The notes under the pieces were generated by a model. It worked only from the letters and a program-made list of their open reading frames with translations. It did no database searches and was not told the DNA's origin. This document shows positions 11,280 to 22,571 of a stretch of 64,000 nt of DNA, piece after piece; position 1 is the first letter of the stretch; each line of letters opens with the position of its first letter. Source of the stretch: Sesamum alatum (taxonomy: Eukaryota; Streptophyta; Magnoliopsida; Lamiales; Pedaliaceae); contig JACGWO010000005.1 of the NCBI GenBank assembly GCA_034509735.1, positions 23,616,383 to 23,680,382 of the forward strand. The letters are read 5' to 3'. The translations under genes were made by a program, and so were the position numbers.

Positions 11280-11771
11280 ATAATGTAAATTAAAAAAACT
11301 AAGTTAACATCACATAAAAAATTAATATACTAAAGTTCATTTCCTAAATTTAAATATCTATCTGAATATAAATATTAATCAATTATAACAATTAGCTATT
11401 ATTAACAAATTTATTTATTAGTATATTATTTACTATATATAATATTTAAAATTAAATTACCATTATATATAATAGTATTTAAAAGAAAAATTATCGTAAT
11501 TAATACATATTATTTAGTTAAATGTATAATTATAAATTAAAAAATAAAATTAACCCACCCCCAACCCCCAACCCCCACCCCACCCCACCTTACCTCCACC
11601 AATTGGGAACCCTCAACCACCCACCCCCAAGCCCCCGCTCCCCGCCTCCCACCCTCACTCCCTCCCCTGCACCCCTCACAATTTTATAATGGTAATTTAT
11701 TTTTGAATTACAATTACACTTTATAATGGTAGTATCATTTCAAAGACGATTTATAATAAATCATACAATAT
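11280..11771. repeat. AT-rich repeat with C-tract
   Basis: No gene. About 270 bp of very AT-rich sequence followed by a C-rich tract (about 11553-11665) containing repeated CCCCCAA and CCCCACC. The segment at about 11345-11390 ('aaatttaaatatctat', then 'caattataacaatta') closely resembles 47890-47930 joined to 50161-50178, the insertion site of another copia LTR. Both therefore appear to be copies of one repeat family whose nature I cannot name. Confidence 0.45.
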
Positions 11772-12549
11772 TGATGATGCCCTCTAAAATCTACCTGGTA
11801 AGCCAAAGAGCTTGGAGCGGGCCTGCAAGAAGGGCAACCCAGCAGGCCGAGCTCATTTAGGCCCAAAAACAGTAAGTCACTGATCCACAAAGCCTTTTTT
11901 ATAATTACTGACCTGTCAGGCCCACGAAAAAATATCGTACAGCAAGCCCAGTCATCAAACATCAAGGATTCCACACAAGTGGCCAACACATAGATGCACG
12001 TCATACTAAAAAATCTCATCCAAATTCCCAGAGGATTGAGTGGAATCCGGGTTTTTCTCAGCAGGTAACAGCTTTTCAGGAAAACATGGCAGATGTGGCA
12101 AGGGTAATTCAAATGACCATATCTCTCTCGAGTCTTATCCAATTCATGTGTAGTTTTTTTGGAGGATATAGTTGATTTCCTAAGATTTCCTATACCGTAC
12201 GGCACTCAACATATATACTCCAAATCGGACACACAAACCATTATAAAATAACTGATTGCACAGTCATTTGTCAAGTAACATATTCTTCACCCCACAACTT
12301 CATTCTCTCTCGTTTTCACTCTATTTCAAATCTATTTTCAGCACACTTTTGCATGATTCATCACCTCACAACTTTATTTTACCATTATTCTCACTTATTT
12401 CAAGTTTTTTGTTTTCTTTTGTCAGTAAGAATATTACCGACTTAATCATCAGAGTGCTAATCCCTCTTTGTAGTTAGTCTCCCCTTCAATCTTGGGATTT
12501 TCGTGAAGGTCCCTTGACATTTTGTGGTGTTGCTGGACTCTAGTACGCA
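11772..12549 (+). repeat. Gypsy LTR (second family)
   Basis: A likely LTR of about 780 bp starting TGATGATGCC and ending ...CGCA four bases before a primer site of the kind ATTGGCGTCGTTTGTGGG. It has a TATA box near 12242-12248 and the segment 'ccgacttaatcatcagagtg' near 12435, typical of Tat-type LTRs. The start was chosen by the TG and by loss of similarity to the preceding repeat, so it may be off by tens of bases. Confidence 0.5.
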
Positions 12550-12553
12550 TAAT

Positions 12554-12572
12554 TGGCGTCGTTTGTGGGAAC
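12554..12572 (+). other. Primer binding site, second gypsy element
   Basis: TGGCGTCGTTTGTGGGAAC follows the LTR end. It is close to the TGGCGCCGTCTGTGGGAA sequence found after the 5' LTR of many Tat-type gypsy elements. I do not assign the tRNA. Confidence 0.6.
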
Positions 12573-12593
12573 ACTTGAGCTTCTACGTGAGAA

Positions 12594-12818
12594 ATGGTTG
12601 ATTCAGATAACATCAGGTCTTTTCGGGGAGATGCCACCTTCCCTGCTGCAGTAGGATCCACCATCCTACCTCCTGAATAGATGAGGAGCACCTCCAGCAA
12701 CCCCACTCTAGCTAATGACCGAGCTCCAGTTGGTGGCCTCCCGATCTAGTGAGTGTCATGCTCATCAAGGAGGAAGGCGGGATTCAAAAACCCATATACT
12801 ACGTCAGCAAGGTATTAC
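12594..12818 (+). pseudogene. Gypsy gag start fused by deletion to RT/RNase H fragment
   Basis: An ATG at 12594 opens MVDSDNIRSFRGDATFP, then a stop near 12678. From about 12750 the sequence encodes a stretch ending GGIQKPIYYVSKVL, the conserved junction between reverse transcriptase and RNase H in Tat-type pol. Everything between early gag and the end of RT is gone. Copia element 1 starts at 12819 within this frame. The continuation of the gypsy element is at 35205-35583. Confidence 0.65.
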
Positions 12819-15058
12819 TGTTAGAATAGGTGACTAGAAAGCCACTGGGTTTGGCGTTTTGTAACCTATTTGACAACTTGATGTAATGTAATATTATGTA
12901 ATGAATAAAATGAGTATTCGTTACCATTGGTACCTTCTTTGTTGCGCTCATTTTCCATATGTTAAAATGGTATTTTACATATATCACAACAAAGCCCACA
13001 GACCACGATTAACAACTCATGCAGTTGGGCCACACATTGGATGGTGGTCATGAAATCAACTGATAAAGAGTTAGGTCTGAAATGTTCCAAGTCGAGGACC
13101 TCGAGATAGGGCATCAAGAGTCCTATAGAGACTTGCAACAAGAGTCGTGTTCATTGGATGAGTGTCGTGTTTCATCGGCGACAGGCGTAGGACGCCTACA
13201 CGATCTTGGTGGGTTGGTCGACTGGGGTCGAGCCGACTAAACTGAGTCACGGGGATCATCATATGGAAGCCTTGGAGGCTTGGTCGGTATGATTGGATTT
13301 CCCTGGTTATGATAGTACGAGAGTAGTCCTCAAACTTTGAGAAACCATGGCAGTCACGTATACAGGATGGCTGTATCTTGGATCTGGCGAGAGGTGATCA
13401 TTCTGTAAGATGATCATTATAAGACTTGTCCAGTGCAGTCAGAAGGTGTAGCGAGGACGGTGGGTTCCAAGAAGAGGATTCGTCCCCTGTCAGTATGTGA
13501 TAGAGGTATCTCCTGTGCACTCGGAGATACATTCATGCTACTTAAACCTGTGGTCATAGTGGTTGGTTGAATAGGAAATGGTTTCCTGTGTTGATGCAAT
13601 GAGGCATGCGTAGTCTCGATTATTAAGCATAGATGCCTAGTCAAGGATGGGAACGGGTGCCAAATTCCATACCCTAGACTAAGGTCGGGAGATGGTAGAC
13701 GGAAGGACCATACCTGTACGAAATCGGCGCCTAAATTTTCACGCCAACATTCACCTATTCTCTAGTGCCATGGACTATTACTAGACGGCCACCAATGGTA
13801 ACGGGCCCCTGTTGGACACGGGCCCAAGTCTAGCTAAGGATGAACCTAAAGGGTCACACACAAATCACCAAGAAGGTCGAAAAATTGACTTAGAGTCAAT
13901 TTCGGAGGATAATAAGTAATTGGATTACTTAAGGGATTGTCCGTTGGATGGACGGGCCGATATTGTGTCGAGCCTTCATTTAATCGGTAAATGGGATTTA
14001 TCGGTTAATGTAGAGAGTCGAAATATTGGGTCTTTTAATTTGATTAAAATATCGATGTGAATTATTTAAGTGGACCTAATGTTAAATGGGATTTAATTTT
14101 GGGTTCGTTGTAATTGGATTACAGTGGAACTCGGTCCGTTAAATTTTGGCCCAAGAGGTGTGTTAATTCCACTTTTGGAATAGGAAGAAGTTGGACTTCT
14201 TCCCTAATGTGGTATGGCCGAAAATTACCACTTTTGAAGGGGTAAAAATCGGTCATACATGGCCTTGATGTGTTGACTAGTCTCTTTTGGTAAGGGACAA
14301 ATCAATTCCAATCAAGCCTCTCTCTCTCTCTTTTGGTATGATTAAATCATACCTTAAGAGATGGTAGGCTTGATTGATGAATTAGTGGGATTGATTGGAT
14401 GTATCTAGACTTCCTTGGATGAACCTAGAGACATTCCTATGATCACATTAATTTTGTATATATATATATATATATGAGTATATACATTCATCAAAGCAAG
14501 AGAATTCATTATTCATCTTTTTCTAGGAAAAAGAAGAAAAATACTCTACACACCTCTCTCTAATTTTCGGCCCTCTCTCTCTCTCTCACACACACACATC
14601 CCCTTTGTTCTTCATTTGATCTTGGATCATTTGGAAGAACAAAGCAAGTTTAATAAAAACACTAATCGATAGTGTTCTATTTTCTTAAACCGAATCCTCT
14701 AAGATCCGTTTTCTTCTAGCAAAGAAAACGTGCATCTCTTCCGGTGTGGTGTGGATTACCTCTAGAGAGTTCATACGTTTGAACTTGGTGAGCATTTTCG
14801 GAGAGGAACAACGCTAGTAGCCGTGCAAGTGTTTGAACTACAAAGGTAATTTCGATTTTACGCTATTTTGGTTCATCCTTTATTCTCTATGCTCTATGTA
14901 CAATATATGCTTTTAAATATTGTTACATCCTACATCGAACGTCTGGTTGACAACCAAAAGGTACACCCTTGGGATTTTGTGATAATTGCTTTATTTATGC
15001 GATTCATTTCGTCTCACGTTTCTTCTCGCGCTCCCGGGCGGATCCGCTTGTCCCTTCA
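12819..15058 (+). repeat. 5' LTR of copia element 1 (2240 bp)
   Basis: Starts TGTTAGAATAGGTGAC and ends CCCTTCA, followed by AG and the primer site. It has an 11-nt near-palindrome CGAGGACCTCG at 13093-13103 (offset 274), the conserved core block from 13751 (offset 932), a (TA)n tract near 14458-14474 and CT-rich tracts near 14315 and 14573. Compared with its partner at 33021 it keeps a segment of about 30 bp near 13875-13905 that the partner has lost. Confidence 0.9.
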
Positions 15059-15060
15059 AG

Positions 15061-15072
15061 TGGTATCAGAGA
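15061..15072 (+). other. Primer binding site, copia element 1
   Basis: TGGTATCAGAGA, one base different from the TGGTATCAGAGC consensus for initiator Met tRNA, two bases after the LTR end. Confidence 0.85.
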
Positions 15073-16058
15073 CCAGTTCGATGTAAGGGGCATAGATCTA
15101 TGTGCTTGGCATGTACAACTTGGTTTTACGGCATTATGAGCATGTGTAAATGTATGAATATATGAATGAATATGCTTATTCATTTGTTTGAATATGATGG
15201 ACATTGTACATGCGATTTTATAGATTGGATCATAAAAATTGCATATTTATTTTTAGTTTTTTTATATATTAATGTGCTGAAATGAGAAATCGAAAACACT
15301 TAAAACTGGACAGCAGTGGCAATAGTTGGTTGCCGCCCCTGCCGGCTGGCCACTGGCTGGTGGGCGCGGGCGGGCTCACGCCTGCGCGCAGCCTGGCCGG
15401 CGTGCCTGCCAGCGTGTAGCGCTGTGCATTTCGGTTAAAATAACCAAACAGAACTGAAAATTTGGTTAACTGAATTTTTGGTTCGGAATTTTACAAAACC
15501 GAAAACCAAACCAAAGATCAAACTTCGGTTCGGTTTTCAAACCGAAAATTATAATTAAAATAAATTGCCGTTCAGTTCAAATTTCAATTTTGACCAAAAA
15601 TACCTGTTAAAAATAACAATTGACACCATACGATAGGATTCATATGAATATCATTCCATTCGGACCATTAATACGCACTCCATTTCAAAATATGGAAATA
15701 ACAATTCAATATTTCAAGTGTTCATTCACTACAAATAAAATCAAAAAGTTTGAAGCTCTGTCAACTTTGGGAATCTTGACTTCTTGAGTGAAAACCCGTC
15801 GAGCCGAGATTGAAACTCCGCCAATTTCCTACTAAAAACAAAATAAAAAAAGAAAGATATTATACTTCAAATATAAATAAAATTATAAAAAAGTACATGA
15901 AATAAAATCATACTTACGTGACATATGACATCATAATCCGATGAGTGTTGACTTTAAGCCAACACTTGATACGACATCTACAAGTATAACATAAATAAAA
16001 TATGTCAATATTGATAATTGAATAAACTAATATTCTCAATAAATAAATAAATATTAAA

Positions 16059-18189
16059 TTAACATATACCTTTCACAATTTTCTCGTTCATGTCATAGTC
16101 CTCTTCCACTGGTCTCACCGGAGCGTGTCGTAGCCAATCTTGGTTACAAATTAAAGCTTGTGCCATCTTTGGAGTCAATGATGCTCTGAAATCATCAATG
16201 ATACGACCTCCAGTACTGAAAGCTGATTCCGACGCAACAGTAGATATAGCCATGCCTAACACATCCCGTGCCAATCTTGATAAGATGGGAAATATCAGAG
16301 AATGCACTTTCCACCATTCCTTGATATCATATCTCGGAGATTCATCTTCATCATCGTCCACAAATTCTTCATTTAAATATGAATCCAACTCAGATTTTTG
16401 CCTATGTCCAACCTCAAATAATATTTGTTTCCATTTCTTTATCCTGATTTTACTAACTTCCTTTTTTGGACCACTAGCAGTACCATGATTTTGTTCTGAT
16501 TCACTAGACGTGGACGAAGTGGTGGAAGGACATGATGCTGTCAAAGAATATGCTTTGTTGTAATCTTCAAATACATCATATAAAGCATCTTTGGCCAAAA
16601 TTGCCATGATTGCTGTTGTTTGTGGCTCGTACATATTGTTGAAAATATACTGAAAATAACCATACTTTTTCCGAGGATCAAGCATAACAGCAACATATAA
16701 CATCTTGTTCATCTTATCAACACTACCCCAATACTTATCAAATTTTGCCTTCATTTCTCGAGCCACATCTACCAAACATTCATCATCACCCTCAATCCAT
16801 TCCTTCAATAAGGTGCAAATATCACTTATTTCATCCAAAAAAATATTAGATGTCACATACCATGACCCAGATACTCAATTGGTTAGCTCATAAAAGTGTC
16901 GCAACACCGTCACAAATGTTTCAACCATAACCCTATCATATTTCGTAGGCAATCCAATTCTACCATAAGGACCATCAGACATAAAATCACCACGAAAATC
17001 AGCATCATATATTGCATATCTTTCAAACACGCCTTGAAATATGCGAGTAGTATGTAACATAGTATAAAACTGAATTCCATCTTCTAGGGATATCTAAACA
17101 CAATGATTTTTTGCTTTGAACCTTCTCCTCAACAGAATATTCATTAAATTTTTTGGTCCTAGCAGGTGATTGATGAACATATCTAACAATAGTTCTGACA
17201 CGCTCAATGGAATCATTCAATTCCTTCAATCCATCCTTGACAATTAAATTGATAATATGAGTCACACATCTCATATGAAAATATTTTCCTTCACAAACAG
17301 CGGTTCCCCAATTAACAAATCTTCGTCTCAAGTAAGCAACGATCGTATCATTTGACGAAGCATTATCAACAATTACAACAAACACTTTATCAATCCCCCA
17401 ATCTAACAAACATTTGTCAATCAACAATCCAATATCATCACCTTTATGAGTAGGACATGGGATGAAATTAAGGATAACCTTATGCAATTTTCAATCAGAA
17501 TCAATGTAATGCGCAGTCAAACACATATAGGTGAGTCTCTAATTAGATGTCCATGTGTCTGTGATCAATGAGATTCTTTGTCCCGAATTCTTGAAATAAG
17601 TTTTTAACTTATTCTTTTCATCATAGAACAACTTATAACAATCCCTAGTTATAGTGGTTCTTGAAGTGACATTAAACTATGGACATGCGGCGGAGATAAA
17701 TTGCCTAAATCCTTCATTTTATATAAACTTAAAAGGCAATTCATCTATAATTATCATGTGAGCTAAGGCAGTCCTGACAGTTTCTTGATCAAACTTCAAA
17801 GTTTCTCTTACATCCCCCATTACACTGACACTCTGACAGAAACTAGTTATTGTCCGGTTCTCAGCAATAGAAACTAGATTATCAGGATGTTTTTTGCATT
17901 GTTTCATCTGATTGTTCAAACCAGAAGTGCCATTCTTAATAGGATCAACAGCATAAGTGCGTTCGCAATACTTACATCGACCTCTTGGCTTTCCTTCACT
18001 ATCATTATAGGTGATGAAGTGATACCAAATCTTAGCCCTTTTGCATGTCTCCTTCCGTTTGGGCCTCTGTGCTTGTTTTTTTTGTGGTTGTGGTCCTTCT
18101 GGTTCTGGAGGAGGTGGAGGTGGTGTGTCTGAAATGCCTTCGTCTTCCAACATCATCTCTTCTCGTTCGCTCCCTTCGGCCAAATCCAT
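16059..18189 (-). pseudogene. hAT transposase (RICESLEEPER-like), broken
   Basis: ATG at 18189-18187 opens MDLAEGSEREEM, then a proline-rich stretch and a BED zinc finger (about 18060-17880: WYHFITYN, RCKYCERTY, then the His pair). About 17640-17020 is the RNase-H-like core, with TDTWTS, CLTAHYIDSD, VVIVDNASSND and MRCVTHIINLIVKDGL. About 17060-16700 is the DUF4413-type region (FDKYWGSVDKMN, LDPRKK). About 16330-16150 is the hAT dimerisation domain (ISTVASESAFSTGGR). Defects: several stops at 17488-17718, a frameshift near 17050 and a single TGA at 16875-16877. The protein would cut and paste the element; this copy cannot make it whole. The coding region 16856-16059 is still 265 codons without a stop. 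Confidence 0.9.
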
Positions 18190-18879
18190 TTATAGTTTTA
18201 ACTTGCACAATACTACAAATACAACAACAAGAACCTTATATTAGTCAAGTGATGGATGAATGTGTCTATATAGCAGGTTGCCTTTAATTACGTGGAGCTC
18301 TAGTTTGGAATGATAAAAGCTTAAAAAACTCAGGTAATCATATATTGTGTCTTTCAGAAATCAGAATAAATTGGTGAATAAACTGGTGTCTTTCAGAAAT
18401 CAGAAATCATGTATTGTCAAAAATAGGTTATACTTCTATAAAACACCAAAACAAACACCCAATCTGTATCTTCTTGTATATGGCTTCTACTGTAGTGTTG
18501 CAAGTTTACAGTCTCCCCATCCTCTGTTTATGTCAACTCCCATGCTTCGTTGCAAATGTGACAAGTATTACACCTCTAATATGCAGTTACTTCGCTTGAA
18601 TTGGCAAATATAATATGTAACAAATATTTTTGAACTGATGCAAACATAATTTCACAAATATTTTTGAACTGATGAACTGACCCAATTTCACAATGAAAAA
18701 CAGTCAAACACCAAAACAGAAATTAGAAAATCAGAATGTCTACAAGCACAATTTCAACACTACAATTTCACATAATTTCACAATGTCTACAAGCACAATT
18801 TCAATTTTCAACACTAGAAATTAGAAAATCAAATTATCAAAATAGCTAAAAAGCAAAAAACTCACCTAGTCATAGTCGG

Positions 18880-19185
18880 TCCTTGCCTCTCTCACCTTGC
18901 CTCTCTCACCGTCAACGACTCGCCGTCGCCGACTCTTGCCGTCGCCGTCGCCGTCTCGGTCACGTCTCTCTCACTCGTCGTTGTCGTTGGCCCATCGCGG
19001 TCACGTCTCGCCCACAGACAGGACTTCTCGCTGTCGCCGTCGCGTCTCTCTCTCTCATCATCTCTCTCTCTCTCTCTCGTCGTCTCTCTCTCTCGAAGAA
19101 GCAAAACTGCAAAAGCCCCAAAATCTAAAATTTTCTCTGTCTCTCTCTCTCTCGCTGTCTCTGTCTGAAGTGAATTAGTGAAGTG
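18880..19185 (-). promoter_or_regulatory. CT-rich 5' region of hAT transposon
   Basis: Upstream of the transposase start (minus strand) lies about 300 bp of CTCTCT and CGTCGC repeats (read as GAGAGA/GCGACG on the transposase strand). The position suits a 5' untranslated/promoter region. Open frames in it are low-complexity Arg/Ser runs. Confidence 0.4.
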
Positions 19186-20894
19186 TGATTCATTTAGAAA
19201 AATTAATATTAATAATTTAATATATTATTAAACATTAATATTAGGAAAGTGTGATTCATTCGGTTCGGTCAATTTTTGCACAGCCCTACCAGCGTGCGTG
19301 CTGGCAGGGGCGGCAGCGTAGATTGCGCCACGCGCAGGCGGGCGCCTGTGCGCGGTACGATTCGGCCAACACGCGCAAGCGCTGCTTGCCGCTGGGCCAG
19401 TGCTGCATAGGCCGCGCAGCCTGGCTGCCTGCACGCGTGCACGTACAACCCTGTGCGGGCGGCCGGCCAGCAGGCACAACGGCTGGGCCATTTTGTGTCG
19501 GTTTTCGACGTTTTCTGAAAAATTGAATTTTCTGGGATTTTTGCACATTTTTCTGAAAATGAATTAATTTTGTATATCTAATTTTGGAATTATTGGATTT
19601 TTTCTTAGATCAAATTTGCTTAATTAATTTAGGTTTAGTACATGCATTGGATGCATTGTATATAATGTCTATTTGAAATTTGAACTTCGCACATTATTAT
19701 ATATTTATACCTTGTGATGTTGGACATCACTTGGATATTTTGAATATTCGTGATTAAGCATGGTTATTTGGTATAATTGTATTATGTGTGTTGATGGAAT
19801 CAACATGGGATGATCACAAGAGCCCTAGACCTTATGTATAGATGAATGTTGTTTATTTACATTTCTGTCGGGTGGGGCCTGCGTGCCTCTTGTTTTGGGA
19901 CTATCATCTCCCATTTTTCTAGCCACATGATATTAAGGCTTGTTCATTTCGTTTTCATGTATTACTTTCATATGTAATGAGAGTAGATAGTTTTGGTGAG
20001 GTATTATTTTGACAAGCCTATGGAGTCAGAGGCCCAAGGTGTAACATCAAGGCGTGAAACAAGAAGAGCCACAAGGCCCATTGGAATGACAATGGGTTTA
20101 TTACTTATATAATAGTGTAGGACCCCCAAGACAGACCATAGACTCACTGCGGCCTCAGTGGGTCGCACAGGTTGGGCTTGTGATCATCCTAACAGGGGTA
20201 TGCTAATGTTTACTGCATACGACGTATTTATTTAACGCTTTATGAATATTGAATATTTATGCATGCTAAAAACAGTTATTGTGATGAGGTCTCGGTCGTT
20301 ATCAAACTCTCATTTGGTTGGACCAAATTAAATATTAGGCCCAGAATGGACTTGGATCAAAATGGTATTTTGATCTGTCCAAGCTTTCCATCCATAGTAA
20401 TGTGGTGAGGAAGCTAACACTACCCAAGTGTGGTCTCACGAGTCGTAGCACACTTGGACTAGAGGAAAGTTGCACCATTGTTGTGAACAAAGAGATTGCA
20501 CTCGTTGTTTTCCTGTCTCACGAGTCGTGGGGGCGACAGTTGAGGCATGATTTGGTTGATGGGTCGGGCCCAACATTGAGTAACATGGTTTCCTTGAAGT
20601 CCTCGAAACCATGCGAATAGGTGAGGCAAAATATCTTAGGAATCTCATTAGATGAGAATGATATTGGATATCTCCCATGAGGTTTTCTTCATGTGAATCG
20701 TAAAAGCGGGACATGGAGATCATGCTTGTGGATCCCAAGCCCACTAGGAAATGGTTTCCCGAAACTCCACGTAAGAGTGGTGGACTTTCGTATAAATAGT
20801 GGGAGGGTTAAAGACTAAAAGACCATGTCTTCAACTTGAATAATAATATTATCATCATCTGCTGATTTCTGCTTTACATTTTATAAATGTAGAT

Positions 20895-22571
20895 ATGTCT
20901 AAGAATCCTTTGACCATGGTACTTGAGACTAATAAGTTTAACAGAATGAACTACTCGGACTAGCTAAGAGACCTGAGGATTGTCCTCGATTTCGAGAACC
21001 AAGGCTTCGTCTTGGACGAGCCGCCGCTGAGCGACTTGCCGGAGGAGTCCACGCCAGAAAAACGTTTGACGTTCGAGAAATGGCATGAGGACAACCAGAA
21101 AGTACGCAATAGCATATTGGCTTCAATGTCTAACGACATCGAGAAGCAATATGAGAGGCTAGATAACGTCTCTGCCATAATGCTCTGCATGAACAACGTT
21201 TATGCTGTTCCAGACAGGCATATTAGATATGAAGCCACAAAAGCATTCTTTGACACCAAGCTAGCTGAAGGATCGTCTATACAAAGTCATGGGGGTCAAG
21301 ATGCTTTTCCTAGTGGAGAAGCTCGAGGACCTTAAAGTTGGGCTTAACAATAACACGTACATTGACGTGATCCTCCATTCGCTTCCTCCATCTATGACCC
21401 ATTTGTTGTAAACTACAACATGAACGGACTTGAGAAGTCTATTCATAAGTTGATCAACATGCTGGTGCAATATGAGACAATGACCGACAATTCGGCGTCG
21501 GCGGTATTGATAGGAGAGGCTTCGACCTCCAAGGTGAATGGCAAGAGGGCCAAACGCTGGAAGAGGACGAAGGGAAAAGGGAAAAGAGAAGACGGTTGCG
21601 GCCCCTACTCGCGCTCCTGGCGCCCCTGTTGCCCCGGTGGGAATGGGCAAAGGGAAAGGGAAGGCCCGTGGTTCTCAGCGGTCTAAGGCCAATGATGTCT
21701 GCATGCATTGTCAAGGAAAGGGGCATTGGAAGAGAGAGTGCCCACAACTCCTCTCCAATCCAGGTATATTTGTGGCTGAAGTAAACATGATAACTAATTA
21801 TGCTTCATGGGTATTGGATACCGGGTGTGGTGCTCACATCTGCAATGATTTACAGGCACTGCAAAGAAGCAGAAGGCTAACCTAGGATGAGATGATCCTG
21901 AGGCTAGGCGATGGCAAGGTCATTACTGCGAAAGCCGTAGGATCAATGGAGTTAGCCATTAGTAGTCATGTTAGGATTGTACGGAACGACTGTTTCTATG
22001 TACCTAGAATGATTAAGAATATTGTATCCATACCCGTCCTTGATAAGGAGGGTTATTCTTTCACCATCAATAAAAATGATTTTTATATTATCAATGATGG
22101 TGTGTCTCATTTGCTTGGTATATTGGTGAACGGTCTATACATACTTCAACAGTCTAATTGAATTATGACTACAAAACACAAACGAAAACATGATAATCAA
22201 GATAATGCATAGATTTGGTATGCGAGATTAGGTCATATTTCTAAGGATAGGATAAGGAGGTTGGTGGACTCAAAGATTCTAGAAATAGACAATTTGGACA
22301 ACCTACCGACCTGCGAATCCTGTCTAAAGGGAAAGATGACCAAGAAACCCTTTGTGGGACAAAGCACACTAGCCAACGGATTTGATCCTTACGGACGTCT
22401 GTGGTCCATTAAATACTCAGGCTAGGGGTGGGTACTCGTACTTCATAACCGTTACCGATGATCACTCACGGTATGATTATGTTTACCTGATGAGGTACAA
22501 GTTTGAAGCCTTTGGAAGATTTAAGGAATATAGATTTGAAGTAGAGAACTAGACCGGTCGTAAGATCAAAG
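20895..22571 (+). pseudogene. Copia element 1 gag, protease and start of integrase, broken
   Basis: ATG at 20895 (MSKNPLTMVLETNKFN) starts a UBN2-type Gag. A TAG near 20958 replaces the conserved Trp codon. The frame continues to about 21290 (FEKWHEDNQKVRNSILA), shifts, and resumes with the zinc knuckle CMHCQGKGHWKREC (about 21697-21740). The protease follows with intact SWVLDTGCGAHICND (about 21805-21855). About 22215-22375 is the GAG-pre-integrase domain (YARLGHISKDRIRRLVD, LPTCESCLKGK). The integrase start (about 22420-22571) ends where a solo LTR was inserted. Stops near 21880 and 22213 and shifts near 21290, 21400 and 22385 inactivate it. Confidence 0.8.

Larger units (their letters stand above)
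15417..19288 (-). mobile_element. hAT superfamily DNA transposon (3872 bp)
   Basis: Terminal inverted repeats are TAGCGCTGTGCA on the left (15417-15428) and TAGGGCTGTGCA (reverse complement) on the right (19277-19288), with one mismatch. It is flanked by a perfect 8-bp target duplication CCAGCGTG (15409-15416 and 19289-19296). TIR sequence and 8-bp duplication are diagnostic of hAT. Subterminal CGGTTCGG/AACCGAA repeats occur inside both ends (about 15430-15560 and near 19258-19269). It carries one minus-strand transposase pseudogene. It landed in the GC island of the copia leader, so it is younger than that element. Confidence 0.95.
15073..20894 (+). other. Leader of copia element 1, split by a hAT transposon
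   Basis: Without the hAT insertion (15417-19288) the leader is about 1.95 kb. It has a GC island split by the transposon (15318-15416 and 19289-19490), an AT-rich middle, and two near-palindromes: CACGAGTCGTA (20437-20447) and CACGAGTCGTG (20519-20529), 82 nt apart. It ends at the gag ATG (20895). No coding sequence outside the transposon is credible. Confidence 0.75.

Noticed and set aside
11553..11665. Telomere-like repeat from CCCCCAA words
   Set aside because: Units are irregular (CCCCCAA, CCCCACC) and do not match the plant telomere repeat CCCTAAA; treated as a C-rich tract in a repeat.
18883..19178. Frames in the CTCTCT/CGTCGC-rich stretch
   Set aside because: Low-complexity Ser/Arg/Leu repeats within the 5' region of the hAT transposon; not a gene.
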